Part shown: piece after piece, positions 63,983 through 64,000 of the stretch
How the letters are laid out: each line of letters begins with the position of its first letter
Position numbering within the stretch: the first letter of the stretch is position 1
Origin: PXAP01 sp964421595
Lineage (GTDB): Bacteria; Bacteroidota; Bacteroidia; Bacteroidales; PUMT01
Length of the DNA: 64,000 nucleotides
Direction: 5' to 3'
Assembly (NCBI GenBank): GCA_964421595.1
Contig: CAYQXY010000017.1
Coordinates: 1 to 64,000, forward strand
Position numbers and translations under genes: made by a program
Notes under the pieces: generated by a model
Seen by the model: the letters and a program-made list of their open reading frames with translations, nothing else
Told to the model about the DNA's origin: nothing
The model's database searches: none

Positions 63983-64000
63983 TTGCTTCAATATGACATG

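Overview
This window looks like chromosome from a member of the Bacteroidota (class Bacteroidia). The evidence is the gene content: a TonB-dependent receptor with an N-terminal carboxypeptidase-regulatory-like domain, a PorT-like barrel, a cyclophilin lipoprotein with a large insertion, an Ig-like lipoprotein with an 'NIVPPTGGPRD' start, and a HYC_CC_PP-type protein. Leaders rarely carry Shine-Dalgarno sequences, and several contain Bacteroidota-type TAnnTTTG promoter boxes. No phage, plasmid, rRNA operon, CRISPR array or transposase gene is visible.

Layout. 0-5 kb: CDF metal exporter, a TIGR01777 epimerase, a tandem palindromic repeat array and a patatin-barrel protein. 5-12 kb: cyclophilin lipoprotein, pheS, an OsmC protein, a Crp/Fnr regulator, a 56-residue membrane protein, ruvB, rpiB, hemW. 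12-23 kb: an unknown lipoprotein, dnaG, a sirtuin, a PorT-like barrel, comF, small membrane proteins, an unknown barrel-like protein and a Gfo/Idh/MocA oxidoreductase. 22.7-26.1 kb: a three-gene metal-handling cluster (HYC_CC_PP protein, TonB receptor, HMA protein). 26.6-29.9 kb: two sensor kinases, the second apparently 5'-truncated. 30-35 kb: trkA, a GC-rich GH9 glycoside hydrolase, ispD. 36.5-41.4 kb: L-fucose/rhamnose-type module (isomerase, permease, kinase). 41.7-52.3 kb: acyl-CoA ligase, Usp, Ig-like lipoprotein, lgt, an outer-membrane factor and adaptor pair without an RND pump, and two unknown envelope proteins. 52.6-64 kb: a large ABC transporter, tRNA-Leu(CAA), dxs, an OmpA-type lipoprotein, ribD, prmC, recX and prfB. 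prfB carries a programmed +1 frameshift and sits beside prmC, whose product methylates release factors.

The least explained signal is in the intergenic DNA. Three families of structured repeats occur. Family A is a hairpin unit, tandem at 2.0-2.5 kb with a 127-bp period and dispersed elsewhere. Family B is a two-hairpin element of about 126 bp at 12.2 and 36.0 kb whose stems differ by compensatory changes; the 36-kb copy is bracketed by 13-bp direct repeats. Family C is an approximately 82-bp GC-rich element at 13.6 and 39.7 kb; the first copy lies in a nested stem and is followed by a strong terminator on the same strand, so it may be a small RNA. No nuclease or transposase that could move them is encoded here. 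Functions given for proteins are inferred from recognised motifs only; no database search was possible.
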